From NCBI GenBank assembly GCA_963170055.1, contig CAUJGJ010000242.1:337501-401500 (forward strand): a stretch of DNA of 64,000 bases, given 5' to 3'. The notes below the pieces were generated by a model, which saw nothing but the letters and a program-made list of their open reading frames with translations, did not search any database and was not told the origin of the DNA. The translations under genes were made by a program, and so were the position numbers. The stretch comes from Halisarca cf. caerulea (lineage: Eukaryota; Porifera; Demospongiae; Chondrillida; Halisarcidae). Below are positions 24,321 through 53,510 of the stretch, one piece after another (within the stretch, counting starts at the first letter, position 1; each line of letters opens with the position of its first letter).

Positions 24321-24583
24321 GCATGCGTGTGTGTGTATGTGCGAGCACGCATGAGTGTGTACGTACATGCATGACTGCATGAGTGTGCATTAGCAATATG
24401 AGCAAACTACTTTAATAAGTATTTTTAAGTGAATTCAATAATTCAATATATTGCATGGCAGCTGCTTCTTTACAAATAACAAGATAGTACATACGTACAT
24501 ACAGCATGTACGTAAATGTACATAATTGCAGATTCTTGTACTGTATCCAAAGAGCATATCACACATACATGTACATATGTACA

Positions 24584-24792
24584 TACCGCATGCGCCTCAA
24601 TTTTTGTGGGGTGTATATTTCACGGATTTTGTCTTTTAGCGATTTTTGCGTTTTAATATTCATGGACGGCCATGTTTTGCCATTGCACAAGAGCCCGATC
24701 TAAATTTTTGCGGGCCTAAACTTTCACGGATGGCTTCCAATCCACGAATACCGTGAATATTAAACCACACGAAAATTAAAGCGTATAGGGTA
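24584..24792. mobile_element. MITE with TACC(G/C)(C/T)AT ends
   Basis: The left end TACCGCATGCGCCTCAATTT pairs with the reverse-complemented right end TACCCTATACGCTTTAATTT. The element is about 209 bp and has no coding content. It lies between R3 and the SBNO copy A 5' half. Confidence 0.6.
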
Positions 24793-25113
24793 TTATGTAC
24801 ATACATGTACAGACAGGTAAACACTGTTGAGCATTTGTACGCATGTACTTGTGGCACTGGAGCAATTTCTCGAAACATCAAAAGCATAAATGGATCCATA
24901 AAACATGAAATCTAGTTTCTTTATCAGTTTACGATTAATGACATGAAAACTGGCTTTCTTGGAAAGAAAATGCTCAAGACAACATCATTTTCTAACTACA
25001 GCACGTAAGTATATATCCTGAAAGCAAAGGTTTCACCAGCATTTTGATTTCAAAATGATCTGATGCTGAATCAGTAGAATTTAGAGTACACATGTAAATA
25101 CGTATGTATGTAC

Positions 25114-28100
25114 CTTATAGCCCATTACTTGACACATCATGCTTGGCAGGGATTGACTGAAGATAACATAAACCTCATACTGGGCAACATATATGCTGTA
25201 CATACAGTACGTACTTACGTACATACATAAGTACATATATACAATATACGTATGCATATACTGTACATACACACGTATGTACGTACATGTGTACATATGC
25301 CACACTAAAAGGAGCTGTGTCATAAAAGGTACACAGCCAATTATCCAAGATACTACACACACAACATTTATACGGACGTAACTGCATTCATAAGAACTAC
25401 TATATAGCACACATTTAGACTCTGACTACAAGAAAACATGCCACATACTACAGTCAAACTATGTTAGTGAGTACCTGGGTTAGTAAGTACTCCTGGATAG
25501 TAAGTACTCATTGCTCTGTCCCTATCTCATGCAATACCATTGAAAGCACTTTGGATATAGTAAGTACCTCTGATAGTGAGTACCTATTTAGCCTTCCCTT
25601 GAAGCTAGGTACTTACTATCCAAGTTTTATACTGTATTAGACAATTCTATACAAAAGTAGTGCAACTTGCACACTGCACAATGCTAACTGGTAAGTCAAT
25701 TGCAGTGTGTGTACATCACTTGTATAGGGTGCTCAACACCCCACAATTGGCCAATACCCTCAAACAAATTGCCATACATACGTATACACTGTAGATAGTA
25801 AGGCCAAACATGACCTTTCAACATGGCATTACGTACTATAGCCACCTTCACACTATTTTCGAGTAAAATTGTCTAATACAAGGAACTGCAAATGGATAAA
25901 TGCACAACACAAGTCCATAAGGCAGGTAAAATTTCCCCATAAGTCTGCTTTTCCAACAAGTCTTCACACTCATATTTGAAAAAGTTGACAAAACATATTA
26001 CACTCTCCACCAAGAATAGGACTGGGCAATACTGCTACAGCCAGTCCAGATTCATACGTATGTGTTAATTAAAACAGTACAAAAGTCAACATAGCATTTA
26101 TATTCTGTACTAAGAATTACGAAAACCAATCTTATTAAAAATGTTCACCAATATCTGTGTATTGGAAAATAACAAAAGAGGATGACATCATTGTCATGGC
26201 AAATTTGCCATCATAATTAAATTCTCCAGGCAAATCCTAATGGGTCATATCCTGCCGTTGACACACAGCATTGCCCATTCCTATTCCTCTATAGACTAGA
26301 TGGAAACTCACAGGTTTATCCACCATCACAGGAAAGTGCCCTTCTACAAAGCTGATCAGAATCTCCTTCGTGAGTGAGATAAATTCTTTTGGCGACCCAC
26401 TTCGCAAAATCTCACCACTTAAGCTTGCCTATTGAAAAGAGTAGTTACTGTGACAACATGCCCCAACTACACTTCAGTGCCAGTTAACATAATGTAGCAA
26501 ATGTAGCATATTACACCATGACAAAAAGTACATAAAATGTTTTATATACGCAGTACTATCTACTACACACATACATACTGTTACAAGCATCTACAGTACA
26601 CTGTCATGTAGTATTACGTACTTCTCCTGTAGTCTGTAGGCCGATGACTACACTGTGCCCCTCAGCTAGGGCCTTCTTGGCCTCCTCAACTATGAAGGGT
26701 GCTTTCAGACTCATACTGTTAAGGATAATAGTAGAGCATAATATTACACGTACGTACATACGTATGTACATGTAGTGGATGGTGAACATTCCCACACATA
26801 CAGCATTTCATGTATCTACAAGTGCACAAGTAATACATGAAAAAACTTCCATGTGTGGTGTAATACTGTACGTATGTGCATATTTCTAGCAAATGTTAGC
26901 TAATGCACACTACCACATGACCCATCTGAGAGTAATACACTTACATCACTCTCTTTAATTTTAAAAGTACAAACATGAATACAAATTACGTACAGTGCAA
27001 CCCTCCAAGACAAAACTCAAGGGACCACCCTCAAATGTTTATCTTAAGTGAATGTCATTATAACAGAACTTAAAGTTCATACCGATTTCTACCCTTGGAC
27101 TTGAAACATACTTATTTTGTCTCAAGAGGAGTTTCACATTAAGAGAGTTTGTCTTGAGAGGGTTCCACTGTAGGTTAGGGCCATAATAGTACTCACTCAA
27201 CATGCATTGTACAGTATAAACAAAGTATGCATGTACATACATGTACTATGTACACAGAAAGTATTGAAAACAGTGTTACAGTACAACAAACAGAATTTCA
27301 AAGTCACCATAGTACAGTAACTGTTACTTACCAAAGCTGCTTGAAAAACCTCTGATGTGTGCCCCAAAATGCACTCCAAAGGTAGGTAGGACCTTTGCCA
27401 ACTCTCCCCAGTGCTACCTCCAATGACTTCTTCAGCTCTTCCCTGTAAACCAGAACACAGCATGTGATAGGCACATGTATACAAAGTATTATACAATAAG
27501 TAACATGTACAACTATACAAATGTACACAATGTGCACACGGGACAGTATATTAATGATTTCACGTACAATTGAAGCAAGAATGCAATGAAAACTGTCACA
27601 AAATGAAACCTCTGCATTCTAGTCGCCTTGTGAATAGGTTATTAAGTACAATTTGACATCAGAGGATGCAGGAATATGCATGTACTGTACGTACGTATGT
27701 ACATTTCCAACGCACATGCAAATTTTCAGACAAGAATGGCTGGTTTAGACAATACGGTCAATGCACTGAGGCTCGGAATAGTGATGTACGTACATAGTAT
27801 TACGTATATTACACATGTTTGCAAATATAGAATAAACATGAGGGTTTAGCAAAGGATTTGACCAACTGCAATTTTTTCTCTGTTACCCATAAGTTTCTTG
27901 ATTACCAGCATCCAGGACATCTTACAAGCATTTAGGCACTGCACATATAGCACACCTTTGCACTGTTGTAGTTTGCATGATGAGTATTTATACAAAAACT
28001 TTGAAATGAGTGAATAACTAGCGGCCCACACATTATCAGTACCACTCTATGAACCACAGCATACGTAAACACGTACCAAATGTGGGCTGCAGTGTTGTAA

Positions 28101-28985
28101 GTGATAATCTGTTCTTTGCTCAGTTTCACCTCAGAAAGCACGAACTGCAGGTACAGGATAAGCCAGACAAATTGGTCAGACATGCATACGTACAGTATGC
28201 ATACATATGTAGTTCAATATGCATGACTATACATACGTACATACTGTGCATTTCTACAATATACAGAAAGTTCATATGCTTTATTACACACATGTATTAA
28301 TGGTATACAACATTACGCATCTGCACATTTTGAAATACAAGAGTAACATGAACATACGTGCATACGTACTGTACACATGCCATCAGTCAGACATGTACAC
28401 ACAACAACAAGTCACATATGTGTAAGTGGATAGAGTATATCATTATGACTTTAAATGTGACTCAACAGGTACATACGCACACCCATGAACACACTAAACT
28501 TAACAATGACAATACATAATGTATGTACAATCCCATATATACAATACATAAGAATATGATCTAGTAATCACCTCTGTATCATGGTAGCTGAGACCACGAC
28601 ACACATAGACACCAGCTGCTTTCAGCTCCATGGCAATCATCTCAGCTGCACCCAATCCTCTCTGGTTGATGCTATTCATGAACGATTCAAACTTTCTGTA
28701 TGGCAGCCCATCACCCCACAGACCCAACCGCTCCATATACGCCTACATACAAACAATAGACCAGCAGTTATTGTGAAAAGACATACTAAAATTCATAATG
28801 TTCACAATGTACAAACATGAGTATACTGGACACAAAACTCATCACTGGCATTTGCATTATACATACGTACATACATAAGTACGCATGAACACATCAAACA
28901 GTCATGCAACTACTGCTACATGCTACACACACACATGTACGCACGCACGCACGCACACACACACGCACGTATGCGTGCACAAACA

Positions 28986-29048
<63 letters not shown>

Positions 29049-32000
29049 GTATGTACACACCAGATTCTTGACTTCTGACACACCAGTTGCACTGCAGTAC
29101 ACAACCCTAGCCTTAGGGAGTCTCCTAACACAATGGACGCATAAAATGTGTAATGTTAAAAATATATACTGTGTGCTATGATTATTACTATTACTATTAG
29201 GCCATAAATGCATGCACATAAAGTACAACAAAACATATGCATATTATATACATATCAGGGACTGTTTTAGTGCCCATAAAAATACTTACATACGTATGTA
29301 TGTCTAAGTACTGTACTATGCATGACACTACTGTATATAAAAGATCACACTAGTACAAGCAAAGATGTTATCTGTTCACAGCTACAGGACATACGTACGT
29401 ACTTCTGCAAATTTGTGACTGCCATGGCAACCTTGCTGCTGGCATTTTCATTACCCTAGCAACCAAGATACAGAGAAAGGCAGGTATACACAGCATATAC
29501 TGTCATATGAGAGGGATGTAGGAATATATATAGTGTGCACTCAGTCCAACAAAACTCTGGATAGCCCTGTATCTGTCTAGCATTATGTTCATCCAGCTAT
29601 GCCCATCTTGACCTTCGCCCGCCTAGGCCTAGATGTGCCCGTTTCACAAGTTACACTTGTCCCAAGTGTTTTTGGAGCATGCTTTTGGTGAAGCCTTCTC
29701 GCACAACACAAATGTATACTTTACATACTACTCAGCATGATGTACTTCAACGAATGCAGAACGTTAACAACTGACAGGAATAAAATTCTTGGCTTTATGA
29801 CACTCGTCAAAGATGAGGCATCCATCAAAGTTCTCTCCTCCACACCATCTTATCAACTGTTCTAGACGATTCGCTGCAGGTACGTAGGACGACACAGTGC
29901 AAACATACGTATGTGCGTAGGCAAAGATACCATGCATGCACATGCAAGTACATACGTACGTATGTAAACTACACCACAAGTCACAGTTACAGTATAATAG
30001 TACTTTCCCCTCATATGCAGCATAAGCAAAGGGCTGGCTGGTTTGCATACACCAAGTTGCACAATGTACACTTATACAAATGTATGGACATGTGTGCTAA
30101 ATGTACACGCGCATATACGTACGTATGTACATACAGTACCTTTCTGTGTAGCGCGAGTCAGAGTAGCATAGGTGGAGAATATTATCCCATCTTTGTAGCT
30201 TGATGACAGTCCAAGAGCCCTGTGGGTGTGCGTGTGCATGTATGCATACATGTGTGTGTGTGCATGTACGTATGCATACATGTGTTTGTGCGTATGTGGA
30301 AACGGTTACAAAAGAAAGTACACACGCATTCACGTGTAACCTAACAAGAGTTCACAGAGCAACAAACATCAGTGCATACACTAATAGAGTTAGAAATGAT
30401 GGTCAGCAGTCAGGTATTGTTGGACCATTTTGGTAGTTTGCTTGACCCAAACATTCAGACATTTGGCTTAGCACAACTACTGTACCAATAGATGTGCATG
30501 CTGTATGACATGGTGTGGTATGTACATATTGCAATATGGGCATTTTCCCGAATGTGTCTGAGCAAAATTGAAATAGTCTGATCCAAAATACAAATGCTAT
30601 GGCACTTGTCAAAACATCATTGTTACTACTACTAACACTGCAATAAAAAATAGGTATAATATGTTTTACATATGTACGTACGTATGTACGTACATACATA
30701 TGTATGTATGTATGTATGTACCTACGTACGTACATATGTAGGCACACAGTACACTAAAACTGGCACACACAACTTGACAAGTTACCTCGTCTCTCTGTCA
30801 AGCTCTTGGCAGCCATCTATGACCTTGATGTAACAGCCAATGTCTTGAAGATCTCTGCCAGGCAAATAGAGGAACACTCACACATGTAAGATCACACCTG
30901 AATGAATGCCAAAATTGCAATGATTAGATAACTGAATATCTCTTCAAACTTAGCTCAAAGCAATTGCGAACATGATCAAACAGGAAGCATGCGTACACTG
31001 TGTGTACACAACACACAATATCCAAATCGGTCAAACACAGCAGGGGAAAGAAGATATGAAAATCCATGTGTGCATGCATCCTTGCATGTGTGGTGTGCGT
31101 GAGTGTGTGTGTGTGCGTGAGTGTGTGTGTGTGCGTGTGTGTGTGCCTGTGTGTGCATGCATGTATGCATGTGTGCATGTGTGTATGAAAATGGAGTAAC
31201 AATGCTGGACGATAACAAAAACAGTAAATTTTAATCAATTCTAGTTGCTCACCTCTCAGCATCAGCTTTCAAATCATGGGATATACTGAACCATATGTGT
31301 TTCTTGCGTCCTCTAGCGTAGTTGTTTAAGATTATCCCTGCAATCTGATTCAGCACAAACAGATACGACAACTGAGCATTGTAGACTTATTTGCACACAC
31401 ACACACACACAACAATGTACATGTACAGTAATGTGCTGGGTGCCTTAGCAGTAGCCACGGGTGATTGGTTTTCCAGATTAAATAACATTTCAGATACTGA
31501 TACAGGAATAAGGACAATATGTACATTAGGAAGGTAGCCTTGCGTCAAAGGTACAAATTGTACACAACTAAGGATGCAAACGTTAGGTAGGCATACAGTG
31601 AGACCTCACGCATCCACACCTCAGGCGACCAGTTCCCTCACCTTCCACCGTAGTTCTATTGGAGCAAATCTGCAATAATCCTACCGTACACTACGCTACT
31701 GCTCCCTTATATATTCAGTTCCCTATGTACATTACTACATCCACAGCTAGATCCAGAACGGATGTGTGCGGATAAATGAGGACTAACTGTACATAGAGTG
31801 TACACACATAACATAGCTATACAAAATTACATAATTAATGTTGCAAAAGGTGCACAGTGGGGGAGTAGGGTACTTGCCCTCTGGAAGTTGGTAGACAATG
31901 TGCATTGAGGCTGTATAGCATTAACACATGATGTTACATACGTATGAACAACTATGAAGGTAAAATGTATACAGTGAAACCTCTATATAAAGGACACCAT

Positions 32001-32694
32001 TGGAACAACAGTAGGCAGTCCAGAACCGTGAAACCTCTATAATAAAGACACCATTCAGACTACAGTAACCTGTCTTGTTCATGGAGGTGTCCTAACTTCG
32101 GAGGATTCGAATGTACACCTCAATATGAGGGATTTCAAATGGGGCAGAGCAATGGTGTCCTATTGACTGAGGTGGCTGCATGCCAAGGTGTCCATTATTA
32201 AGAGGTTCCACTCAGTACCAACAAAAAAACTTGGTCAACACTTTCATTACATTCACCCATTACCTGTCTTCCTTTGCCCACACCTGCAGCATCCCCAATA
32301 AAGAAACCAGCTCTTGTTCCATCCGGAAGGATTGTCAGATGACGTTGACACTACATTGAGAAAGCAAGGAATACATGTACACCTATGCGTTAACATACGT
32401 ATTCACAAGGGGGCAAACATGCACTGATGAGTACATGTTACAAGCACACTGGTGGATGCTGGCACATAATACTATATGACTGGCACATAATATATATGGA
32501 CTTACTGCATAGAGGACTCCTTCCAGCTGCATCGAGCTCAACTTTCCTAAGTAAGAATAATTAATTCGGAATGACAAAAGGAAGAAATAGGGAATAAAAT
32601 TGCATTAAGCGTTCTGATTGAACACACCATTCTCAACGATATCATCCGGTATTGCTTCATAGATATTGTAAGTGACACTTGGCAGAGCAATATC
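25114..32694 (-). CDS. sbno: Strawberry notch (SBNO) helicase, copy A, 5' half (N-terminus not found)
   Basis: Fifteen minus-strand exons with matching phases: 32628-32694, 32506-32546, 32264-32350, 31253-31344, 30786-30854, 30140-30219, 29776-29873, 29403-29455, 29061-29124, 28572-28742, 28077-28144, 27332-27442, 26622-26715, 26312-26428 and, less certain, 25114-25179. Landmarks are SSMQLEGV, Walker [35 protein letters not shown], the DECHKAKN box, [33 protein letters not shown] and [10 protein letters not shown]. These are the SF2 helicase-like ATPase motifs of strawberry notch, a nuclear co-regulator. No exon for the usual disordered N-terminus or start codon was found up to the TA repeat at 33.1 kb; it may be diverged or removed at the duplication junction. 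The 3' continuation is most likely at 3,055-190. Confidence 0.92.
25449..25636. mobile_element. TA-flanked MITE (CAGTCAAACTA ends)
   Basis: TACAGTCAAACTATGTTAGT and the reverse-complemented right end TACAGTATAAAACTTGGATA frame about 188 bp, with internal repeats of TAGTAAGTAC. It is intronic in SBNO copy A. No gene is seen from here to 26,311. Confidence 0.65.
26991..27172. mobile_element. TA-flanked MITE (CAGTG-AACCCTC ends)
   Basis: TACAGTGCAACCCTCCAAGA and reverse-complemented TACAGTGGAACCCTCTCAAG are near-identical inverted ends, about 182 bp apart. The ends resemble those of Tc1/mariner-pogo class MITEs. It lies in an SBNO intron. Confidence 0.7.
28988..29045. repeat. (AC)n near an SBNO donor
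   Basis: On the minus strand this is a (GT)n run beginning about 15 bp after the donor of the SATG-encoding SBNO exon 29061-29124. Confidence 0.9.
31080..31170. repeat. Degenerate (GT)n/GCATG tract
   Basis: Interrupted GT repeats with GTGAGTGTGT and GCATGTAT units in the SBNO intron between exons 31253-31344 and 30786-30854. Confidence 0.8.
31594..31791. mobile_element. TA-flanked MITE (CAGTGAGACCTCA ends)
   Basis: TACAGTGAGACCTCACGCAT pairs with reverse-complemented TACAGTTAGTCCTCATTTAT. It is about 198 bp, non-coding and intronic in SBNO. Confidence 0.65.
31970..32217. mobile_element. TA-flanked MITE (CAGTGAAACCTCT ends), internally duplicated
   Basis: The left end TACAGTGAAACCTCTATATA is repeated about 57 bp further in as CCGTGAAACCTCTATAAT. 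The right end, reverse-complemented, reads TACTGAGTGGAACCTCTTAA. It is non-coding. A similar, weaker pair occurs at about 32,845-33,027. Confidence 0.6.
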
Positions 32695-33142
32695 CTGAAT
32701 TATAATATCGAAAATTAAGCACTCACGTAAATTAAAACTGCAATCACACACCCATATCATAAGCCGTTGGACATGCAGAAAGTACGTATGTACAGACACG
32801 TACATGTAAGTAGCACAATGTATTCCACAAGTTTCATGTACATAGAGTGAAATCTCTGTAATACAGACACTATAGGGAACACAGTAAGCTACCCTGTGTA
32901 CCTACGTATGTATATGGAGGTACCCAGTACACATGTGATTGTGAGGGGTTCAGATGAGGCAGAGCAATAGTATCCCCATAAAGTACATACTGTATGTACA
33001 GTACGTGGCTGTACTTTAGAGGTTTTTCTTGAAATATATAGATGTTGAATTGTTTACAACAGATACCTTTGATCAGGGAGCTACATACGTACATGTGTCA
33101 TGGTGCGGGGGCGAAAGTTGGGTGGATCAAAGAGTACCATAT

Positions 33143-33391
<249 letters not shown>

Positions 33392-33559
33392 TAGACAATT
33401 ATTATAATAATATAGTAAGAATTATCATTATGTACTGTATATATTGATATAATACACTTTATATATCATGATCATGATAAAAATTATTATTTTACCAAGA
33501 CTAGTGGTATACTAATAATAGACTATATTATGGACATACTCTTATTTATTGTGTCACAG

Positions 33560-34555
33560 GTTCTGCATGTCAGAGGGAAGAAGCTTGTGAGGACATTTGG
33601 CGTTCATTCACCTTTTAAGAAACTTGTTAAGAGTACACGTTTTAAACAACATGATTATGTAGCCAGGACAATCTGGAAGACTCCTGTGATGCAGAGCAGC
33701 TTGGTACGAATCGTTAGCAACTCCAATAAAATGGAGTGTAAGTTATTATGCAAGAAGAGACCATCATCATCAGTATTGAGGACTGCCTCGATCCAGAAAT
33801 TCGAATGGGGTGCTGTGATTGATGAATTAGAAAGTAGAGCTCCGACTCTTTTGACAGTCCTCAAAGCTGCAGCTAACAATTCATCTTCTAATGTAAAGTG
33901 GCCTGCTGTAGTCATGGCAGCAGCAGTTTTACTACAATCACGGTCTAAGGACATGTGTAGTATTCAACAACTTATATCCGCAGTGTTGTATGCAGGACAT
34001 TCTTCAAAGAAGGTATAGTCTAATGTTCATGCACTACAGCTTAACTGTATGTGGTCCCAATGGAGTATATACTTATATATTATGGTGCATGGTATCACCA
34101 TAATTTCTTTTTATTATGTATTAGGTATTCACTGAGCTGAACACCATTAGTGTATCACTTTCCCACCAGACTGCCACCAGGATATTGACCTCCATGGCAC
34201 ATGAACATGATCAACAAGTATTGGCCTGGAAGGAGCAAGCAGTGTCAAAGGCAGATGATATACGATTTGTCATAGTTGGGGATAACATTGACAAAAGAGT
34301 AGCTCCAAGGAACATGCGTATTGATCACCAAGTCAAATCCATCCACTACTTTCATTCCTATGCGTCAAAAAGCCTAATACCCAGTAACCATCTGGATTCC
34401 TGTCATCCTCAAAATGACATCTTGAGGCTTTCGCCGTCTGCTTTTGTTCCCACAGTAGAGGATTGTTCTGCAATTCGTGACAACTATGTTATTCTTGTGG
34501 CACACATCATAGTGAAGCATATGGCATTTTTCTCATGTACCTGTATTATAGTAAA
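33560..34555 (+). pseudogene. DUF6589-like fragment (two exons, truncated)
   Basis: The first exon, 33560-34012, follows a CACAG acceptor and ends AAG|GTATAG. The second starts at 34125 after TTAG, in matching phase 0. The second contains FVIVGDNIDKRV, PRNMRIDHQVKSIHYFH and SYASKSL, a pattern I associate with DUF6589 proteins, a dispersed family in sponges, cnidarians and fungi that is probably transposon-linked. The frame then runs into sequence homologous to the SBNO region at about 2,896, so the 3' end is cut off by a junction near 34,555. The 5' end is also missing. The family call is from memory of the motif and is moderate. Confidence 0.55.
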
Positions 34556-34630
34556 ACATGTACTCTTCCTACACACAAACAAGAATGTGCACTCTGATCT
34601 CTGCTGTAAAAGTGTCCTCAATGCACCAAC

Positions 34631-34713
34631 CTTTTAGGTAGATCCATTTTCCTGATGAAATCAATGAAGACAGCTCTTGCCTGCACTCGCCTATCCTCTG
34701 TGCCTTCATGTCC
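34631..34713 (-). pseudogene. Isolated SBNO linker exon, unit B
   Basis: The exon is open, with AG acceptor and GTTGGT donor, and encodes [19 protein letters not shown] followed by IRKMDLPKR. It is homologous to 2970-3055 and 52459-52544 but one codon shorter. No other SBNO exon follows at the expected places, so it appears to be a stranded duplicate. It marks one border of the nested intron. Confidence 0.8.
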
Positions 34714-35117
34714 CTACATGCGCATACAATAGGATATATACAATGTAGGCAGCATAAACTATTAGTGTGCCCTCTCTCTACCAAACCCCACCCACCTAGT
34801 AGGCAGAGTGGGACACCATAAACAGTGGCCTCTGTAGATACTAGGCTCTCATGCTACATGTCAACTGATATTGCTAAATAATCTTTTTGGAGCAAAACAC
34901 TTCAATCATGACAGCATATTCGCTATAAAGACCACCATATTGACCCAAACTAGGGAGGTGCAAACCAATGTTGAAAGTAGTTCCTCATTATTGTGGCTGA
35001 TCAGACGCCTCATCCAATCAATTACATTAAGACATTGGTAAGGTTTCTCTGTCATGTGGAAACTCTACATAGTATCCTTCTCACTTGAAGTAGTTGAAGG
35101 AAAAGTCTGAGAAGAGA

Positions 35118-39471
<4,354 letters not shown>

Positions 39472-39518
39472 CATTTTGTGTGTGTGGTAAGGGAGGAGTG
39501 GTTAGTGGATGGGTGCAG

Positions 39519-39925
<407 letters not shown>

Positions 39926-40099
39926 TATGACATTGTGTGTGTATACAAAGGTGTGTGCATGTGTTTGGCTACATGACTGAATGAGCAATATCAGCAATTA
40001 TCTGCAATTAACTATAATAATAATTTGGATCAATTCAATAATAATATTATTATACATAATTTCTGTATGTCTGTTGCCACTCTACAAATAAGAAGATAT

Positions 40100-40590
40100 T
40101 ACAGTGGGCCCCTGTTAATCGCATACCCTCTGGACCAGGCAGAATTATTCCATTATCCAGAATATTCCTTTATCCAGAACATACTTTCCTGCTGTGCCAA
40201 TAGTAGGGCCGGTCTTTATGTATATTTAATGTATGTATGTATGTGTGAGCAACATAAACATTTGCAGTGAATTGGATAACCTGTTTAAAATGGGATTTTT
40301 AAGAAGTAATAAGCAATGTTATTGATTTTTTGTTGTAGGGTAGCTATAACTGACTCGGATAAACCTGCATTTACAATGCTATTCTTATAAGCAGTATGCT
40401 ATATATACTCTTTGAATGTAAGTGATGTGAAATTTTTATTCCTATATCCAGAATATTCCTTTAAGTGGTATTCCTTTAAGCAGTTCTTTTACTATAGTGC
40501 ATATATACAAATGATTCTGTACTTGTAAATTATATTCCATTAACCAGAATATTCCTTTAACTGTTATGCGATTAAGTGGGGCCCACTGTA
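40100..40590. mobile_element. TA-flanked MITE, about 490 bp (CAGTGGGCCCC ends)
   Basis: TACAGTGGGCCCCTGTTAAT pairs with reverse-complemented TACAGTGGGCCCCACTTAAT. Inside are several ATTCC(A/T)TTA(A/T)CCAGAATATT repeats. It has no coding content and is absent from the matching place near 24.4 kb. Confidence 0.8.
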
Positions 40591-40974
40591 CCTACACTAG
40601 GAAGTAATTAGGAATACTGTACACACAAAGGGGTCTATGCACAAAGTCTATTTGCACATGTATGCACATAATATAGACAAACGTGCATATGCATAGACAG
40701 GTAAAGACAGCTGTGCTAACGTAGCTGCAGCAGAGCAGTAGTCTCTAGAAATGCCAAAGCATAAATGTACCCATCACTGATGAAATCTAGTTATTGTAAT
40801 TTAGTTTCAACACATGAAAACTGCATGGCTTTATGAAACTGACATTGTTAACATCATTTTCCAACTAAAGTACATATGTACATATCCTGAAAGCAAAGGT
40901 TTCACCAACATTTTGATTTCAAATTGATCCAATTCAGTAGAAATCAAGAGTACACTTCAACTGTAACATGCTTT

Positions 40975-41038
40975 GTAGTCCAAAACATATTATTATTATC
41001 CCTGGCAGGGAGTGACTGAAGATAGCGTAAACCTCATA
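40975..41038 (-). pseudogene. Decayed SBNO exon, unit B
   Basis: The sequence matches exon 25114-25179 for its first half (YEVYAIFSHSLPG) and then diverges. The acceptor AG before TATGAGG is lost. It marks the far border of the nested intron in unit B. Confidence 0.55.
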
Positions 41039-41409
41039 TTGGACATATGTACATACATACAAGCAAGATACTGCACACACAGCATATGCACATACATAAC
41101 TGCGTTCAGCTAGCGCACATGTAGACACTGACTATAAGGAAACATCAGCAAAGACAATTCTACACAACACTACTGCACACTGCACATGATAACTGTTCAA
41201 TCGTTTGCAATGTATGCACACCAGCATGTGTAGGGTGCTCAACACCCACAATTGACCAACACCCTCAAACATAATATTGTCGTGTAGATTGTCAGGCCAA
41301 TTATGTCCTCACACATGGCCTTACTACAGCTGCAGACCTGGTCAACAATAATATTGTAATGTTCAAGATGTCAGAATCTGTAACTAGCATAATCGCATAT
41401 TGTTCAGTC

Positions 41410-41510
41410 ACACATGCTCACACACACGCCCACACACACACACGCACGCACACACACACGCACGCACACACACACACACATACACACAAACACACACACA
41501 CGATACAAAC
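41410..41510. repeat. (AC)n with CACGCACG interruptions
   Basis: AC-rich run downstream of the last SBNO-CXXC exon. No gene is seen between 41,039 and 41,716. Confidence 0.85.
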
Positions 41511-41716
41511 ACACTGCCACTGGTGAGATATGTTACGCAATGCAGTGAACCACACAGCATGCACAGTAGACAGAAGAACACGTGCACAGGACAAAACAAA
41601 CGTGTGCTGGAATATGCCTCAGAACTATATACTGTGCCTGCAAATGCAATTGATGTCAACTACAAATGTCTCAGAAATAACTGGTAGTAACAGGTGTACA
41701 TCCACAGGTACACTGC

Positions 41717-52544
<10,828 letters not shown>

Positions 52545-53510
52545 CTATAAGCACAATAGGATACACAGTAGATAGCACAGGTCAAAGTGGACCCTCTCTA
52601 TAGAGGACATTATATGTATATCATACCTATACATTGTAAAAACACAAAGTGGACCCTCTCTATTAAAGACATCATACCAACCTGGCCTAGTGAGGCAGAG
52701 GGGTGGACACCTAATTAGTCCTGGATGGTATCAAAAATGTTAACTAGTTATTAACTAATTGACAGATAGTCAGTATTAGTCGGTATATCTCAATATTATC
52801 CTCGAAATCCAATTTTGATCCCTCAGTTATGATATAACTGAGCGGCTGGTTAAAAATATTTTAGCACTATATACCCGAGCCACTTGGAAAACTTAGCCAC
52901 ATATTAGACCTCTGCTGTTAGTATTCGCCATTTTAATCCAACTGTTCATGTACTGCAAACGGAGGTAACTACACTTGCTCTAGAAATATATCGATCATAA
53001 GATATATTGAGTATTCGATATATTGACTATTCAAAATTGTAATTACTGTATTGTCAGTTATGGATTGATATTGATATTGACTATTAACATTGAAATATTG
53101 TCCACGGCTATACATACGTACTGTAGGAAAGCATACTCATGCTACGTACATGTCAACTGATTGTTAAGTAATCTTTTTGAACCAAATCACTCAGGTCATC
53201 ATGACTGGACCCTTCCCATAAAGGCCACTATACTGATCAATCCTGGAGACATGGCAGACACTGAGGTGGTTACTTCATTCTGTGGTCAACACATGGAATG
53301 TGCTACCAAGATCACTCTCCGCAACACATACACATTGTAAACCAATGTTGAAAATAGCTTTCTATTAATCTAGTGTGGCTGACACATGCCTTGTCTAACC
53401 AATCAGTTCTAATCACATTAAGGCATTGGTAAGGTTTTTCATGACATTGTGGAAACTCTATTATCCTACTAGTTCAAATACGTAGTTGATGGAAAAGACC
53501 AAAGAAAAGG

